Shown here: positions 8,744-17,899 of the stretch, one piece after another
Position numbering within the stretch: the first letter of the stretch is position 1
Layout of the letters: each line of letters begins with the position of its first letter
Assembly (NCBI RefSeq): GCF_026250525.1
Contig: NZ_CP111055.1
Location: 1-64,000, forward strand
Direction of reading: 5' to 3'
DNA: 64,000 nt
From: Chondrinema litorale
GTDB lineage: Bacteria; Bacteroidota; Bacteroidia; Cytophagales; Flammeovirgaceae
Program-made: the position numbers and the translations under genes
The notes under the pieces: generated by a model
Seen by the model: the letters and a program-made list of their open reading frames with translations, nothing else
What the model was told of the DNA's origin: nothing
Database searches by the model: none

Positions 8744-9463
8744 TTATTCTTTATAAATAAAACAATAATCACATCGATGCCTGATACTATTATAAGCCTC
8801 TCCTTTAAAAGTATCAGGTACATTATCATACCAATCATATCTTATAATGTATAACCCAGGTATGGTAGGCTTAAAACTCGCTATACCTCTACTATTTACA
8901 ACAAGAATTTTTTCCCAATTCTCAGGATTAAATACCCTAAGCTTTGAGTTTTCTGGAACTAGCTCACCTGCTTTTAATATTTTAAACTCTAATAAATCGC
9001 TATCGCTTTTCAATTGTATAATATCAATAAACTGCTGATGCTGAGCAAGAGAATAATCTTCACCTACATAGTAATCAGAACATAAATAGTCTATTGTTCT
9101 AATATTCTTACCATTGCGATTTGATCGATCTATTACAGGATGGCTATCATTTAAGCCAACAATATGATAAACTCCCTTCTTTTTAGGAATATAAGTACCC
9201 TCCCAACAATCCATTTTGGGGTAAATTCTAATTGGAGTTCCTACCCCTTCCCCATCATAAACAGTTAATCTAAAATCTCCAACCAGTTTTAACTCTAAAC
9301 CTGTATCCCGATGGCGAGTACTATATTCATCTATATGCCCATACATCAGCTGAATAGTAATTCGTTCACCTATTTTTCCAGATCCTTTTACTTCCATCCA
9401 GTTAGCACTACCTTGTACAAAGTATGGCAAAAATAAAAACAATGCAATCAATTGAATTCTCAT
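8744..9463 (-). CDS. Secreted DUF4198-like (NikK-type) protein
   Basis: This 239-residue protein has a signal peptide (MRIQLIALFLFLPYFVQGS). Its next part resembles DUF4198 proteins, the periplasmic metal-uptake-associated family that includes NikK-like domains: GERITIQLMYGH early on, then strands carrying TIPGLYIIRYDWYD near the end. A pair of Cys residues near the C-terminus (HRCDYCF) and several His could bind metal, but this is not proven. The gene diverges from a TonB-dependent receptor gene starting at 9643, so the two share a 179-base promoter region and may be co-regulated for uptake of a metal or metal complex. Family assignment is moderate. Confidence 0.55.
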   Translation of the reverse strand: MRIQLIALFLFLPYFVQGSANWMEVKGSGKIGERITIQLMYGHIDEYSTRHRDTGLELKLVGDFRLTVYDGEGVGTPIRIYPKMDCWEGTYIPKKKGVYHIVGLNDSHPVIDRSNRNGKNIRTIDYLCSDYYVGEDYSLAQHQQFIDIIQLKSDSDLLEFKILKAGELVPENSKLRVFNPENWEKILVVNSRGIASFKPTIPGLYIIRYDWYDNVPDTFKGEAYNSIRHRCDYCFIYKE

Positions 9464-9642
9464 AAATACAAAATAACAACAGCTAGCAAGTATTTCCTAT
9501 ATCTTTTTTTCTCTTATAATAATTTCGTGCTTACACCTTGTACTTATACACCAATATATGTACAAAATGACTTAAAGTTCCAAATTTCTTCCAAATTCAA
9601 TCATTCTTTTATGGTAGAAAATTACAATATGATTTTTTACTT

Positions 9643-12027
9643 ATGAAAGAATTCTATATAGTTATTTATTTGGTTGCAAATTTACTTCCTGCTTTTGGAC
9701 AATCAACAGGTGCAATTGTGGGGTCAATATTAATTGAAAATAAAAAAGATCCAGCAATAGGTGCAAGTATTTTACTTAGTCCTACATCAAAAGGAGCTGT
9801 TGTGGATATTAATGGGAAATTTATTTTAAATCTAATACCTCCTGGAGAATATAATCTTTCCGTCTCTTTTATTGGTTATGAACAAGAAAAACTAATAGGG
9901 ATTAAGGTAGAGGCCAATCAAACTACTAATATTGGTGAGATTTTGCTAAAAGAAAAACCTTTAAGTTTAAATGAAATCGTGGTTTCTCCAGGTCAATTTT
10001 CCATAATGGAGAATGGCTCTCTTTCCAAACAAACCTTATCGAGCGAGGATATTCACAACATGTCATTTGCTGAAGATATAACCCGAGTTGTAGCCCGACT
10101 ACCAGGTGTTGCCTCAAATGATTATTCATCAAAATTTACTATACGCGGTGGTGAAGATGACGAAGTACTCATTACACTTGATGGGATGGAGTTTTATGAA
10201 CCTTTTCATCAAAGAGACTTTGCTGGTGGGTTATTGAGTATTATAGATATTGAAACTATTCAGGGAGTAGAACTTATTACTGGTGGATTTTCTGCTGAAT
10301 ATGGAAATCGTGAAAGCGGTGTGTTCAATCTCACAACAAAGCAAATAAAAGATAATCAAAGGCAATCATCTATAGGTTTGAGTGTAATGAATGCACGTGC
10401 TTATACCAGTGGAACATTTGCTGATAATAAATGGAATTATTTGGTTTCTGCCAGAAAAGGAATGCTCGATCAGGCATTAAAGCTGATTGGACAGGATGAA
10501 AATACACCGCAATATTATGATATGATGGGTAAGCTTGAATACAAGGCAAATGACAAGAACACGTTTGCAATTTATGCCCTTCATGCTGGTGATAAAACAA
10601 TGGTAAGAGATATAAGTGAGACCGCATATGATAAACACAATACAAAATATTATAATACTTATTTGTGGACTTCATGGAAGGCAATTTTAGCCCCTTCAGT
10701 TTTTGCCCGAACTCTCATCTATGCAGGAAATATAGACCAGAATAGGATTGGGAATACTCGTAAAGATGAGTTTACAGATAAGCTAAATTATAACTTACTA
10801 GACAAACGATCCTTTACATATTCTGGAATAAAACAGGATTGGAACTTCGATATCACTGAGAAGTTAATTTTAAAGACAGGTTTTGATGTTAAAACACTTA
10901 AGTCCATTTACGACTATTCCAGAGAACTCCTTGATTTTCGTACAAATAATTCTGGTTTTGTCGTCCCCTATTCAGATACAGTTAGCGTTAATAAAAACGC
11001 AAATGGATGGCAGTCCAGCATTTACATTTCTGGTAAATTTCAAATTGCTCCTAAACTCTTTCTTGAAAGTGGGATCAGGCATGATTACGCTTCTTATACG
11101 GGAGATAACTTACTAAGTCCACGAGCAAGTATTTCTTACTATTTGTCAAAGCGCACGCAATTAAGAGCAGCTTGGGGAAACTATTATCAAACCCAATTTA
11201 TCTATGATTTAGATGTTGCTCATAATAATATCGAATTCAATCCAGCCGAACTTTCCAAACATTATATTTTAGGATTTAGCCATGATTTCTCAAATGGTTT
11301 AGCCCTAAGAATTGAAGGATACTATAAAGACATCTCAAGAGTAAGTCCAAACTATCAAAACTTACGTGATCCTTGGGAAGTATACCCTGAAGTCAGGAAT
11401 GATCAGTATCGATTAGAAGTGGATGGAGCTTCGGCTAAAGGTTTGGAATTTTTCTTGAAATATGATGTTGGAGGTAAAATTTCATGGTGGTTTAGTTATG
11501 CGCTAGCCCATGCAGTGGAAAATATAACTGATTTGCAGTATGATGGAGTATTAATTCGCAGAACAGGGACACTCCCTCGATATAATAATCAAGATCATAC
11601 GATTTATGCAGATATGAACTACCGACCTAATAAAAAGTGGAAGTTTAATCTATCTTGGCAATTCTACAATGGGATTCCCCTGACAATTTATGAGTATAAG
11701 TGGCAAAATATGAATGGTGAAAATGGAAGTACACTTCCATTACATTTTTATCCAGAACATCAGTTGTTTCGGGGCGAACAATTTCCTGCATACCATCGCA
11801 TGGATATAAGAATCAACAAATTCTTTCAATTAAAACAAAGCAGAATATCTTCATTCCTACATCTAGTGAATGTTTATAATCGCCAAAATATGAGAAAATA
11901 TGATTTGGGAATTGAAGGAGAAGATTCATTCCCTGTTACTAATGATAATGGGGAATATATTATTACCTATGACCATCCAAGTTGGCTTGGTTTTCTTCCT
12001 ATAATAGGAATGAGCTGGGAGTTTTAG
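9643..12027 (+). CDS. TonB-dependent receptor with CarboxypepD_reg-like N-terminus
   Basis: This is a 794-residue outer-membrane protein. A signal peptide (to about residue 19, AFGQS) is followed by a CarboxypepD_reg-like domain (about 22-110). The plug begins near residue 120 and contains RLPGVASNDYSSKFTIRGG and VELITGGFSAEYGNRESG, in the style of uptake receptors for unidentified ligands rather than SusC. The barrel ends in a terminal Phe (IGMSWEF). It is divergent from the DUF4198-like gene, which hints at a metal-related ligand. Receptor identity is firm; the ligand is unknown. Confidence 0.87.
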   Translation: MKEFYIVIYLVANLLPAFGQSTGAIVGSILIENKKDPAIGASILLSPTSKGAVVDINGKFILNLIPPGEYNLSVSFIGYEQEKLIGIKVEANQTTNIGEILLKEKPLSLNEIVVSPGQFSIMENGSLSKQTLSSEDIHNMSFAEDITRVVARLPGVASNDYSSKFTIRGGEDDEVLITLDGMEFYEPFHQRDFAGGLLSIIDIETIQGVELITGGFSAEYGNRESGVFNLTTKQIKDNQRQSSIGLSVMNARAYTSGTFADNKWNYLVSARKGMLDQALKLIGQDENTPQYYDMMGKLEYKANDKNTFAIYALHAGDKTMVRDISETAYDKHNTKYYNTYLWTSWKAILAPSVFARTLIYAGNIDQNRIGNTRKDEFTDKLNYNLLDKRSFTYSGIKQDWNFDITEKLILKTGFDVKTLKSIYDYSRELLDFRTNNSGFVVPYSDTVSVNKNANGWQSSIYISGKFQIAPKLFLESGIRHDYASYTGDNLLSPRASISYYLSKRTQLRAAWGNYYQTQFIYDLDVAHNNIEFNPAELSKHYILGFSHDFSNGLALRIEGYYKDISRVSPNYQNLRDPWEVYPEVRNDQYRLEVDGASAKGLEFFLKYDVGGKISWWFSYALAHAVENITDLQYDGVLIRRTGTLPRYNNQDHTIYADMNYRPNKKWKFNLSWQFYNGIPLTIYEYKWQNMNGENGSTLPLHFYPEHQLFRGEQFPAYHRMDIRINKFFQLKQSRISSFLHLVNVYNRQNMRKYDLGIEGEDSFPVTNDNGEYIITYDHPSWLGFLPIIGMSWEF

Positions 12028-12063
12028 AAATTTATAATGAATCTTTTTAATTAAAAGACATCT

Positions 12064-12448
12064 ATGAAAATCGAAAAATTACATCATATAGCAATTATTT
12101 GTTCAGATTATCAAAAATCTAAAGCTTTTATACACATATTTTAGGCTTTAAAATAGAACAAGAAATCTACAGGGAAGAACGTAAATCTTATAAATTAGAC
12201 TTGTCTTTAAATGGAGTTTATTTAATTGAGTTATTTTCTTTTCCCAACTCTCCAGATAGGTTGTCATATCCTGAAGCTACTGGTCTAAGACATATAGCCT
12301 TTGGAGTTAAAAACATTAACTTATGGTAGATTATTTAAAGAAAAAAGGTATAAATACAGAGCCAATACGAATAGATGAATTAACAACTAAAAAATTCACA
12401 TTCTTTTCTGACCCTGATAATTTACCTATTGAATTACATGAAGTATAA
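12064..12448 (+). pseudogene. VOC/glyoxalase-family gene broken by two frameshifts
   Basis: The reading MKIEKLHHIAIICSDYQKSK is a typical glyoxalase/VOC start with its metal-binding His. It hits a stop after 26 residues. Restoring one T in the run near 12130 gives ...AFYTHILGFKIEQEIYREE and carries on to LRHIAFGVKNIN. A second one-base loss near 12325 must then be corrected to read MVDYLKKKGINTEPIR through to LPIELHEV and the stop at 12446-12448. With both corrections the product is about 128 residues, the normal length for this family. Two independent losses suggest decay, though sequencing error cannot be excluded. Confidence 0.8.
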
Positions 12449-12489
12449 CTCACGTAAATTTTAAGTTTTCAAAAGCCTAATCATGGCTT

Positions 12490-12984
12490 TTAATCTACAG
12501 AATTATACTCTTCATCAGTAACAGCATTTAACCATTGAGTTGCACCACCTTGTCTGCTAGTGATAGCTATTTGAATGAATTGGCTACTTGGGCTCGCTCC
12601 ATGCCAGTGAGGAGTATTAGGAGGACACTTGATTGCATCTCCTTTTTTAATAATTCTCTTAGCACTTCCTTTTTCTTGATAATACCCTTCGCCATCTAAT
12701 GCTAATATAATTTGCCCTATAGGATGAGAATGCCAATTAGTTCTTGCCCCTGGCTCAAATGTCACACTCCCTACTGAGTTTTGATTTAAACTATCCGCGT
12801 TTATTAGCATTGTTAACCAAGCACTACCTACAAAATTGTTGTTTGCTATTTTATCTCCTTTTGGAAAAATAATTTCTTGGTTGTTTTTAGAGCCTGTATT
12901 TTGACCTGATACTGTTTCTTCTTGGCAATTGATTAGTAGCATTCCCATTAAACTTATGCCTATTAAATTCCTTAAATTCATCAC
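12490..12984 (-). CDS. Cupin-domain lipoprotein
   Basis: This 164-residue protein has a lipoprotein signal (LMGMLLINCQE, Cys at about residue 20), then a single cupin barrel. Metal ligands are visible in NWHSHPIGQIILALDGEGYYQEKG (cupin motif 1, His-x-His and Glu) and PNTPHWHGASP (motif 2). It probably sits on the periplasmic or outer membrane and may be an isomerase, lyase or dioxygenase-like protein. It is 11 bases downstream of the alpha/beta hydrolase gene in a three-gene minus-strand operon with a carboxymuconolactone decarboxylase-like gene. A truncated paralogue lies at 17896-18168. Confidence 0.82.
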   Translation of the reverse strand: MMNLRNLIGISLMGMLLINCQEETVSGQNTGSKNNQEIIFPKGDKIANNNFVGSAWLTMLINADSLNQNSVGSVTFEPGARTNWHSHPIGQIILALDGEGYYQEKGSAKRIIKKGDAIKCPPNTPHWHGASPSSQFIQIAITSRQGGATQWLNAVTDEEYNSVD

Positions 12985-12995
12985 TCCTTCCAGTT

Positions 12996-14090
12996 TTAAA
13001 GATTGGTTTTATAAAAATCCAGCAATTTTGTTATTGCTTTATTTACATATTCAGGTTTCCAATAAGTTTCTATATGCGTGGCTCCTTCAATAAGGAACAA
13101 TTCTTTCCTTTTTGATTGGGTCGCTTTCGAAAATGCCTCATCTGTCATATAATAGGTATCTGCTTTACTACCTGCCATCATCAATAGTGGTTGATTGATT
13201 AAGTCCATATTTGTACTAGCATCAAAAGTCATTAAATCCATTAAACTGCTCAAAGTATATTTTGAACTTGAATTAGGATGCGCGTGAGTTTGGGCGTAAT
13301 AAATATAACCCTCTCTATATAGATCAAAGGGCAAATTGGCAATTTGATCCTCTGTTAATGGTATATTGCTGTTATTAGCATATAGAATTTCTCCTCCAGC
13401 TTCTTCTTGTGCTCTTGCATGCGAGGCTTGTAAAAGTCTTTCTTGAATGGTAGAGATTTGTGAGTTCATAAATCCATTTCTTCTTACAAGACCCGAATTA
13501 AACATACTTAAAGTTGCTACTACTTTAAACCGTTTATCTGATTGAGCTGCCTTTAGTGCATACCCTCCTCCTCCACATATTCCTAACAGACCTAACTGTG
13601 CTGTATCTGCCCCTGCATATTGAGAAATATAATCTGCCATTGCATGTATGTCTTCTATACGATTTGCAGGTTTATCTACGTATCGAGGTTCTCCTCCACT
13701 AGCTCCTTGATAAGCGGCATCAGCTGCAATTGTAATAAATCCCTCTTCTGCCAAACGTTGTGCATATAAGCCTGCAACTTGCTCTTTTACTCCACCATTA
13801 GGGTGAGCCACTACAACTGTTGGATATAGTTTAGTAGGATCATAATGAGCTGGTGTATATACATTGGCAGCAATACTAATATCTTTGATTTTATAATTTA
13901 CTGGGAAAATATTCACTTTGCCTTTTTCATTTTTTGTAATGGCCCCTTTGTATACCAACCCATATGGATTTTCATGATTCATTATATTGGAACTTTTAGT
14001 TGATCGATTATTAATTTGAGCATTCACTTTAGACAGTGTTACCTGTGCTAATAATACCAATGTAAATACTTTAAAAGTTATTAGTTTCAT
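12996..14090 (-). CDS. Secreted alpha/beta hydrolase with probable Cys nucleophile
   Basis: This 364-residue protein has a signal peptide (ending about VNAQ at residue 25). The alpha/beta-hydrolase core has an HPNGG oxyanion-type loop near residue 96 and the nucleophile elbow LLGICGGGGYALKA, where the nucleophile position is Cys172 instead of Ser, as in dienelactone hydrolases. Asp311 (GSKADTYYM) and His339 (GATHIETYW) fit the rest of the triad. The likely role is hydrolysis of a small ester or lactone in the periplasm. It sits 21 bases downstream of the carboxymuconolactone decarboxylase-like gene and 11 bases before the cupin gene. The substrate is unknown. Confidence 0.82.
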   Translation of the reverse strand: MKLITFKVFTLVLLAQVTLSKVNAQINNRSTKSSNIMNHENPYGLVYKGAITKNEKGKVNIFPVNYKIKDISIAANVYTPAHYDPTKLYPTVVVAHPNGGVKEQVAGLYAQRLAEEGFITIAADAAYQGASGGEPRYVDKPANRIEDIHAMADYISQYAGADTAQLGLLGICGGGGYALKAAQSDKRFKVVATLSMFNSGLVRRNGFMNSQISTIQERLLQASHARAQEEAGGEILYANNSNIPLTEDQIANLPFDLYREGYIYYAQTHAHPNSSSKYTLSSLMDLMTFDASTNMDLINQPLLMMAGSKADTYYMTDEAFSKATQSKRKELFLIEGATHIETYWKPEYVNKAITKLLDFYKTNL

Positions 14091-14111
14091 CGTGTCGTTC
14101 TGTTTAAAATA

Positions 14112-14846
14112 TTAATTGCGGTTCTCTAATACAGCATCAAGTACTTTCTGTGCTTCATAACCATGTTCCTTTCCAGCTGTAGTTGTTATTACTGAAATAA
14201 ATTCTTCTAATTGATTAGCAGATAAACCTACATTCAGCGAGATATTTAAGTGACCTTGTAGCATTGGGACTAAATTGCCAAGTGTTGCAATTACAGAAAT
14301 AGTCACTAATTCCCTTTGAGCATAAGTCAACACATCTCTTTCAAAAATATCGGCAAAAAGATGTTCTTTCAAGAATACATCAATTTCTGGAGACAACTGC
14401 TGGTAGGCTGGTTTAGGACCATCTAATTTAGCTTTCACCAACGCTTCTAGTATTTCTTTCCCTCTAGTGTATTTATCTCTTGTATCAGTAATTGTTGATG
14501 CTTCATTTCCCCAATTTTCTTTAATTCCATCCTCTTTTCTTTCATCTAATACACTGATTAGCGTTTGTAAGCCTCGTATACTTCTTGGAAAACCACAATA
14601 TGCATACAGATGCACTAAAACCTCTTTAGCTTCATTTACTGTCAGACCATTGTCCAAACCTTCGTGTAGTGATATCTTTAATGCTTCTAAATCACCTTTA
14701 GCTGTGAAGCTGGCAATTTTTATTATACTCTTTTGCCCCTCATCGAGGTTTTGATGAGTTTCTATTGGATGTTGAGCATTGGCAAAATGGGATACTACTA
14801 TGCATAATAATAGTAGAACCCACATATTAAATTTTCTGTGATTCAT
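14112..14846 (-). CDS. Carboxymuconolactone decarboxylase-family protein, two-domain, exported
   Basis: This 244-residue protein has a signal peptide (ending VSHFANAQ) and two tandem CMD-type helical units. The first is around residues 40-100 (FTAKGDLEALKISLHEGLDNG, VLVHLYAYCGFPRSI) and the second around 150-240 (LTYAQRELVTISVIATLGN to LEEFISVITTTAG). The family has peroxidase-like or decarboxylase members; the Cys of YCGFPRS in the first unit is kept, while the usual CxxC pair is absent. It is the first gene of the operon CMD, alpha/beta hydrolase, cupin. Export of such a protein is common in Bacteroidota copies of this cluster, whose pathway is not defined. Confidence 0.8.
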   Translation of the reverse strand: MNHRKFNMWVLLLLCIVVSHFANAQHPIETHQNLDEGQKSIIKIASFTAKGDLEALKISLHEGLDNGLTVNEAKEVLVHLYAYCGFPRSIRGLQTLISVLDERKEDGIKENWGNEASTITDTRDKYTRGKEILEALVKAKLDGPKPAYQQLSPEIDVFLKEHLFADIFERDVLTYAQRELVTISVIATLGNLVPMLQGHLNISLNVGLSANQLEEFISVITTTAGKEHGYEAQKVLDAVLENRN

Positions 14847-14900
14847 TTTTATTTAATTAAAAAGTTTGAACAGTAGAAAACAATTCTATTGAACATTGTT

Positions 14901-14970
14901 AAACACTGAAATACCTTTTCAGTATTATACACGTATTTTGTCATACAAGTCCAAATGGATTTTAAACTTA
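14901..14970. repeat. Repeat copy A with CTGAAA/TTTCAG palindrome
   Basis: About 70 bases here match 20318-20387 at roughly four of five positions. Each copy has CTGAAA and TTTCAG separated by 5 bases (14906-14911 and 14917-14922 here), then TATTATACA, and later AGTCCAAATGGATTTTA. It lies 55 bases upstream of the CMD-operon start, so it may be an operator; the second copy follows an AraC gene. Confidence 0.6.
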
Positions 14971-15027
14971 TCACTTTCATTACCTTAATCAGGGTTCTGA
15001 ATAATACTAATACTTTTTTATACTTCT

Positions 15028-15129
15028 CTAATTTTGTTTCTTTTCAAGAATTGTTTTGGGTAGCAATGTCGTAGAAAAAAAACAAAGTACTACCAACAAC
15101 ATGGGCATTTTTAAATTATTAGGCTTCAT
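15028..15129 (-). pseudogene. Possible remnant: 33-residue signal-peptide-like frame
   Basis: A short minus-strand frame reads MKPNNLKMPMLLVVLCFFST and ends shortly after with a stop at 15028-15030. It looks like the secretion signal of an exported protein whose body has been lost, in a region with other broken genes. A chance hydrophobic frame is the alternative. The rest of this gap (14847-15201) holds repeat copy A and nothing else I can name. Confidence 0.25.
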
Positions 15130-15201
15130 GATTCGAAATTTGTAGTTCAATCTTTTCTTTTTATGAAGATTTCTGATCACTTTGTAAATCTCTTATGAAG
15201 C

Positions 15202-15660
15202 TCAATGCTCCAGTTCATGTGTATCTCTTACGCTGCTAAAGGTAAAAGCCAATAGTTGCCAACTACCTTGGTCATTGATATAGGTTTCGGTGACAGTAAA
15301 TTCTAAGGTCACATCATTTCCGCGAACTATGGAATTCAAGGTGATACGGTTCCATAAAACAGCGGTATTATTCACGACTTCAACAGCCACATCATGTATT
15401 TTTGCATCCTTGTACCAAATACTCCCAGTTTCGATAATTTCAAGTTCCCGCTCTTTTTTCCATGTACCACTCATGTGAACGAATTTAGATTGATTATGGA
15501 AAATCTTGGCTAGTTCGTCCACGTTTTTTTCGGACATCAATTGCCATTTTCTTTTGGAGAGTTCCTTGATCTCCTCTTTTATGTCACCCTGAGCAAACAT
15601 ATTTTGTAGTCCTATATTCGTTAGGAAAAACAATACTAACAGTGTTACCTGTGTTTTCAT
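15202..15660 (-). CDS. Exported SnoaL/NTF2-like protein (DUF4440 type)
   Basis: This 152-residue protein has a signal peptide ending near QNMFAQ. The mature part has the NTF2-like pattern: a leading helix (IKEEIKELSKRKWQLMSEKNVDELAKIFH), then strands FVHMSGTWKK, AVLWNRITLN and EFTVTETYINDQGSWQLLAFTFSSV. DUF4440 proteins of this kind are small binding or isomerase-like folds; no catalytic residue can be assigned. It lies 82 bases beyond the stop of the PQQ dehydrogenase gene on the same strand and may belong to its transcript. A role in handling a product of the neighbouring oxidoreductase is only an inference. Confidence 0.75.
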   Translation of the reverse strand: MKTQVTLLVLFFLTNIGLQNMFAQGDIKEEIKELSKRKWQLMSEKNVDELAKIFHNQSKFVHMSGTWKKERELEIIETGSIWYKDAKIHDVAVEVVNNTAVLWNRITLNSIVRGNDVTLEFTVTETYINDQGSWQLLAFTFSSVRDTHELEH

Positions 15661-15742
15661 TTGTTTTATTTTAATTGTTTATGTGAATTATATTTAGTGC
15701 TATTTGAGGCTTACCAATTAAGACAGTCTGCCACTTAATACT

Positions 15743-17899
15743 TCACCGCAGGGCAAAGGCCATAATAGAACCTGATGGGTTTTCCTTAGTACCACCAACC
15801 GATAGGGCTATATATTGTTTACCATCAATGAAGTACGAACAGACATTAGCATTATTAGCTGCAGGCAATTCTTGCTCCCAGACCATTTCACCTGTTTTCT
15901 TATTAAAAGCCCATATTTTTTTATCTTCTGCACCAGATATAAATACCAATCCCCCTGCCGTTACCATTGGTCCTGATCGTGCCAAAAGTCCAGTATACAT
16001 TCCACCTTCTTCCTGTAGTTCTTCATCGTTGCCTAAAGGAATTTGCCATTCATATTCCCCAGTTGTAAGGTTTAAAGCATTCAAGGTATTCCAAGGTGTT
16101 TTTAATGCCGGGCTGCCACTCGGGTCGCTCCATGTTCGATAAGGAGTAATGTTCATATACCTTATTGGTTTTTCTGCATCAGAAGATATTTGGGGATCTT
16201 CGGTGCTGGCATCTTGTAAATCGTATAAAAAAGCTAAAAGTGCACGTTCTTCTCGTTCTGTTATAACACCTTTATAGCCTGGCATTTTTCCCCCGCCCTG
16301 TTGTATTTTTTGAAGAGTCTGGCTTTCTGGCATTCTACTCTTCAAGTCCACTAATGATGGTACATCCGACATCATTCCTTGTTTACCTGCACCATGACAA
16401 GCAACACAATGTTTTTCGTATGTTACTCGACCTAGTTCAAATCGGGTATTATTCTGTGCTGCAAAATGTTTGTCAGCATCCACAATGGTTTGAATCTCTG
16501 GCAGATTGTTACCCCTAATGTATAGAAAATACGTCTCAGGATCAAAGGCCAATCCACCCCAATTTGCACCACCACGCGTTGCCGGCATCGACAAAGTACC
16601 CTTAAGATCTGGAGGGGTAAACAAACCTTCATAACGTAACGACCTAAATTGCTTTAGAATGGAATCATAATCGGCATCAGAATAATGGTTCAAGTCATTT
16701 TCAGTCATCGATTGACGTACGAAAGGTGCAGGTTTCAACGGAAAGGGCTGAGTTTCATAGGCCACCTCACCCGGAAGGTTGGAGGCAGATACTTTGCGTT
16801 CCTCTACCGGAAATATGGGTTCTCCCGTATCACGGTCTAGTACAAATATAAATCCTTGCTTTGTAGCTTGAGCAACGGCATCCACTTCTTTTCCCTCATG
16901 GTTGAAGGTGACCAAATTGGGTGGACAAGGTAAATCATAATCCCAGATATCATGATGTACAGTCTGAAAATGCCATTTGTAACCACCAGTTGCAGCATCA
17001 AGAGCCAATACAGAATTTCCATAAAGATTGGCACCTATCCTATCAGCTCCATAGAAATCGTAGGACGGAGATCCCAATGCCAAAAAAACCATTCCGCGTT
17101 CGGAATCAATACTCATTCCAGCCCAACAATTGACACCTCCTGCGTATTTGTATGCTTCAGGGGGCCATGTTTCATACCCAGGTTCACCAGGATGTGGAAT
17201 CGTGTGAAACGTCCAGACCAGCTCTCCTGTTTTTATATTGTAGGCTCGTACATATCCTGGAGGTGCCCCATAAAAATCCGGTAGCCTTGACCCAATGATA
17301 ATTAAATCATTATATATGCTCCCAGGCGTAGTCAACGTAACCGAAATCTTTTCTGGATCATCGCGGACACCCACGTTCAAATTTACTTTACCATTTTCTC
17401 CAAAAGTGGAAATCAATTCACCTGTGATTGCATTGATAGCTACTAAATTGTTCCCTGCCGAATAAAGGATGCGTTTATCATCTCCTTCTTCCCAATACGT
17501 CACACCTCGACTGGCAGCAGTTGGTTCGCCTTCCTCTAGTGTCTTAAAGGCCCATATCTTTTCTCCCGTTTTGGCATTAATGGCATATACTGTCTGATTC
17601 CTTGAATTGGCATACATAACCCCATCGATGATGATCGGATTGGCCTGGCTCGATACAGCCGGTTCTTCTCCATCAGCCACATCATCGGCATGAAAATTCC
17701 AAATATTCTCCAGCTGACCTACATTGGAAACATCAATTTGATCCAAAGGGGAATAACTCGTACTTTTTTCATCGGCCTTATAGGTAGACCATGTATTACT
17801 ACTCCATGAAAGCTCTTTTTTGCAACTGATATATAACAGTATTGGGAGTAGTAAAAGCCCATATTTTTTGATGTACAATTTGGTTATCGAATTTATCAT
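15743..17899 (-). CDS. PQQ-dependent dehydrogenase lipoprotein with inserted cytochrome c domain
   Basis: I start it at 17899, where the ATG overlaps the stop of the upstream cupin fragment as ATGA; a longer frame to 17968 has no support. A lipoprotein signal (LLPILLYISC, Cys26) precedes a quinoprotein propeller with repeated tryptophan-docking motifs (INAKTGEKIWAFKT, YNIKTGELVWTFH, LDAATGGYKWHFQ). A c-type cytochrome domain is inserted at about 490-560: heme motif CVACH (Cys498, Cys501, His502) and distal Met539 in GKMPGYKG. After it the propeller resumes and closes. Such proteins oxidise an alcohol or sugar and pass electrons to their own heme. It lies on the periplasmic face of a membrane. 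The substrate is unknown. Confidence 0.88.
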   Translation of the reverse strand: MINSITKLYIKKYGLLLLPILLYISCKKELSWSSNTWSTYKADEKSTSYSPLDQIDVSNVGQLENIWNFHADDVADGEEPAVSSQANPIIIDGVMYANSRNQTVYAINAKTGEKIWAFKTLEEGEPTAASRGVTYWEEGDDKRILYSAGNNLVAINAITGELISTFGENGKVNLNVGVRDDPEKISVTLTTPGSIYNDLIIIGSRLPDFYGAPPGYVRAYNIKTGELVWTFHTIPHPGEPGYETWPPEAYKYAGGVNCWAGMSIDSERGMVFLALGSPSYDFYGADRIGANLYGNSVLALDAATGGYKWHFQTVHHDIWDYDLPCPPNLVTFNHEGKEVDAVAQATKQGFIFVLDRDTGEPIFPVEERKVSASNLPGEVAYETQPFPLKPAPFVRQSMTENDLNHYSDADYDSILKQFRSLRYEGLFTPPDLKGTLSMPATRGGANWGGLAFDPETYFLYIRGNNLPEIQTIVDADKHFAAQNNTRFELGRVTYEKHCVACHGAGKQGMMSDVPSLVDLKSRMPESQTLQKIQQGGGKMPGYKGVITEREERALLAFLYDLQDASTEDPQISSDAEKPIRYMNITPYRTWSDPSGSPALKTPWNTLNALNLTTGEYEWQIPLGNDEELQEEGGMYTGLLARSGPMVTAGGLVFISGAEDKKIWAFNKKTGEMVWEQELPAANNANVCSYFIDGKQYIALSVGGTKENPSGSIMAFALR

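Noticed and set aside
9452..9646. Open frame of 64 codons upstream of the second TonB receptor
   Set aside because: It spans the divergent promoter region, has no coding-like residue pattern and overlaps the real start; treated as chance.
10370..10684. A 104-codon minus-strand frame rich in His and Cys
   Set aside because: Antisense to the TonB receptor barrel; composition reflects the complement of Asn/Ala codons.
16837..17284. Several open frames on both strands inside the PQQ dehydrogenase gene
   Set aside because: They are shadows of a well-supported long gene and carry no motifs.
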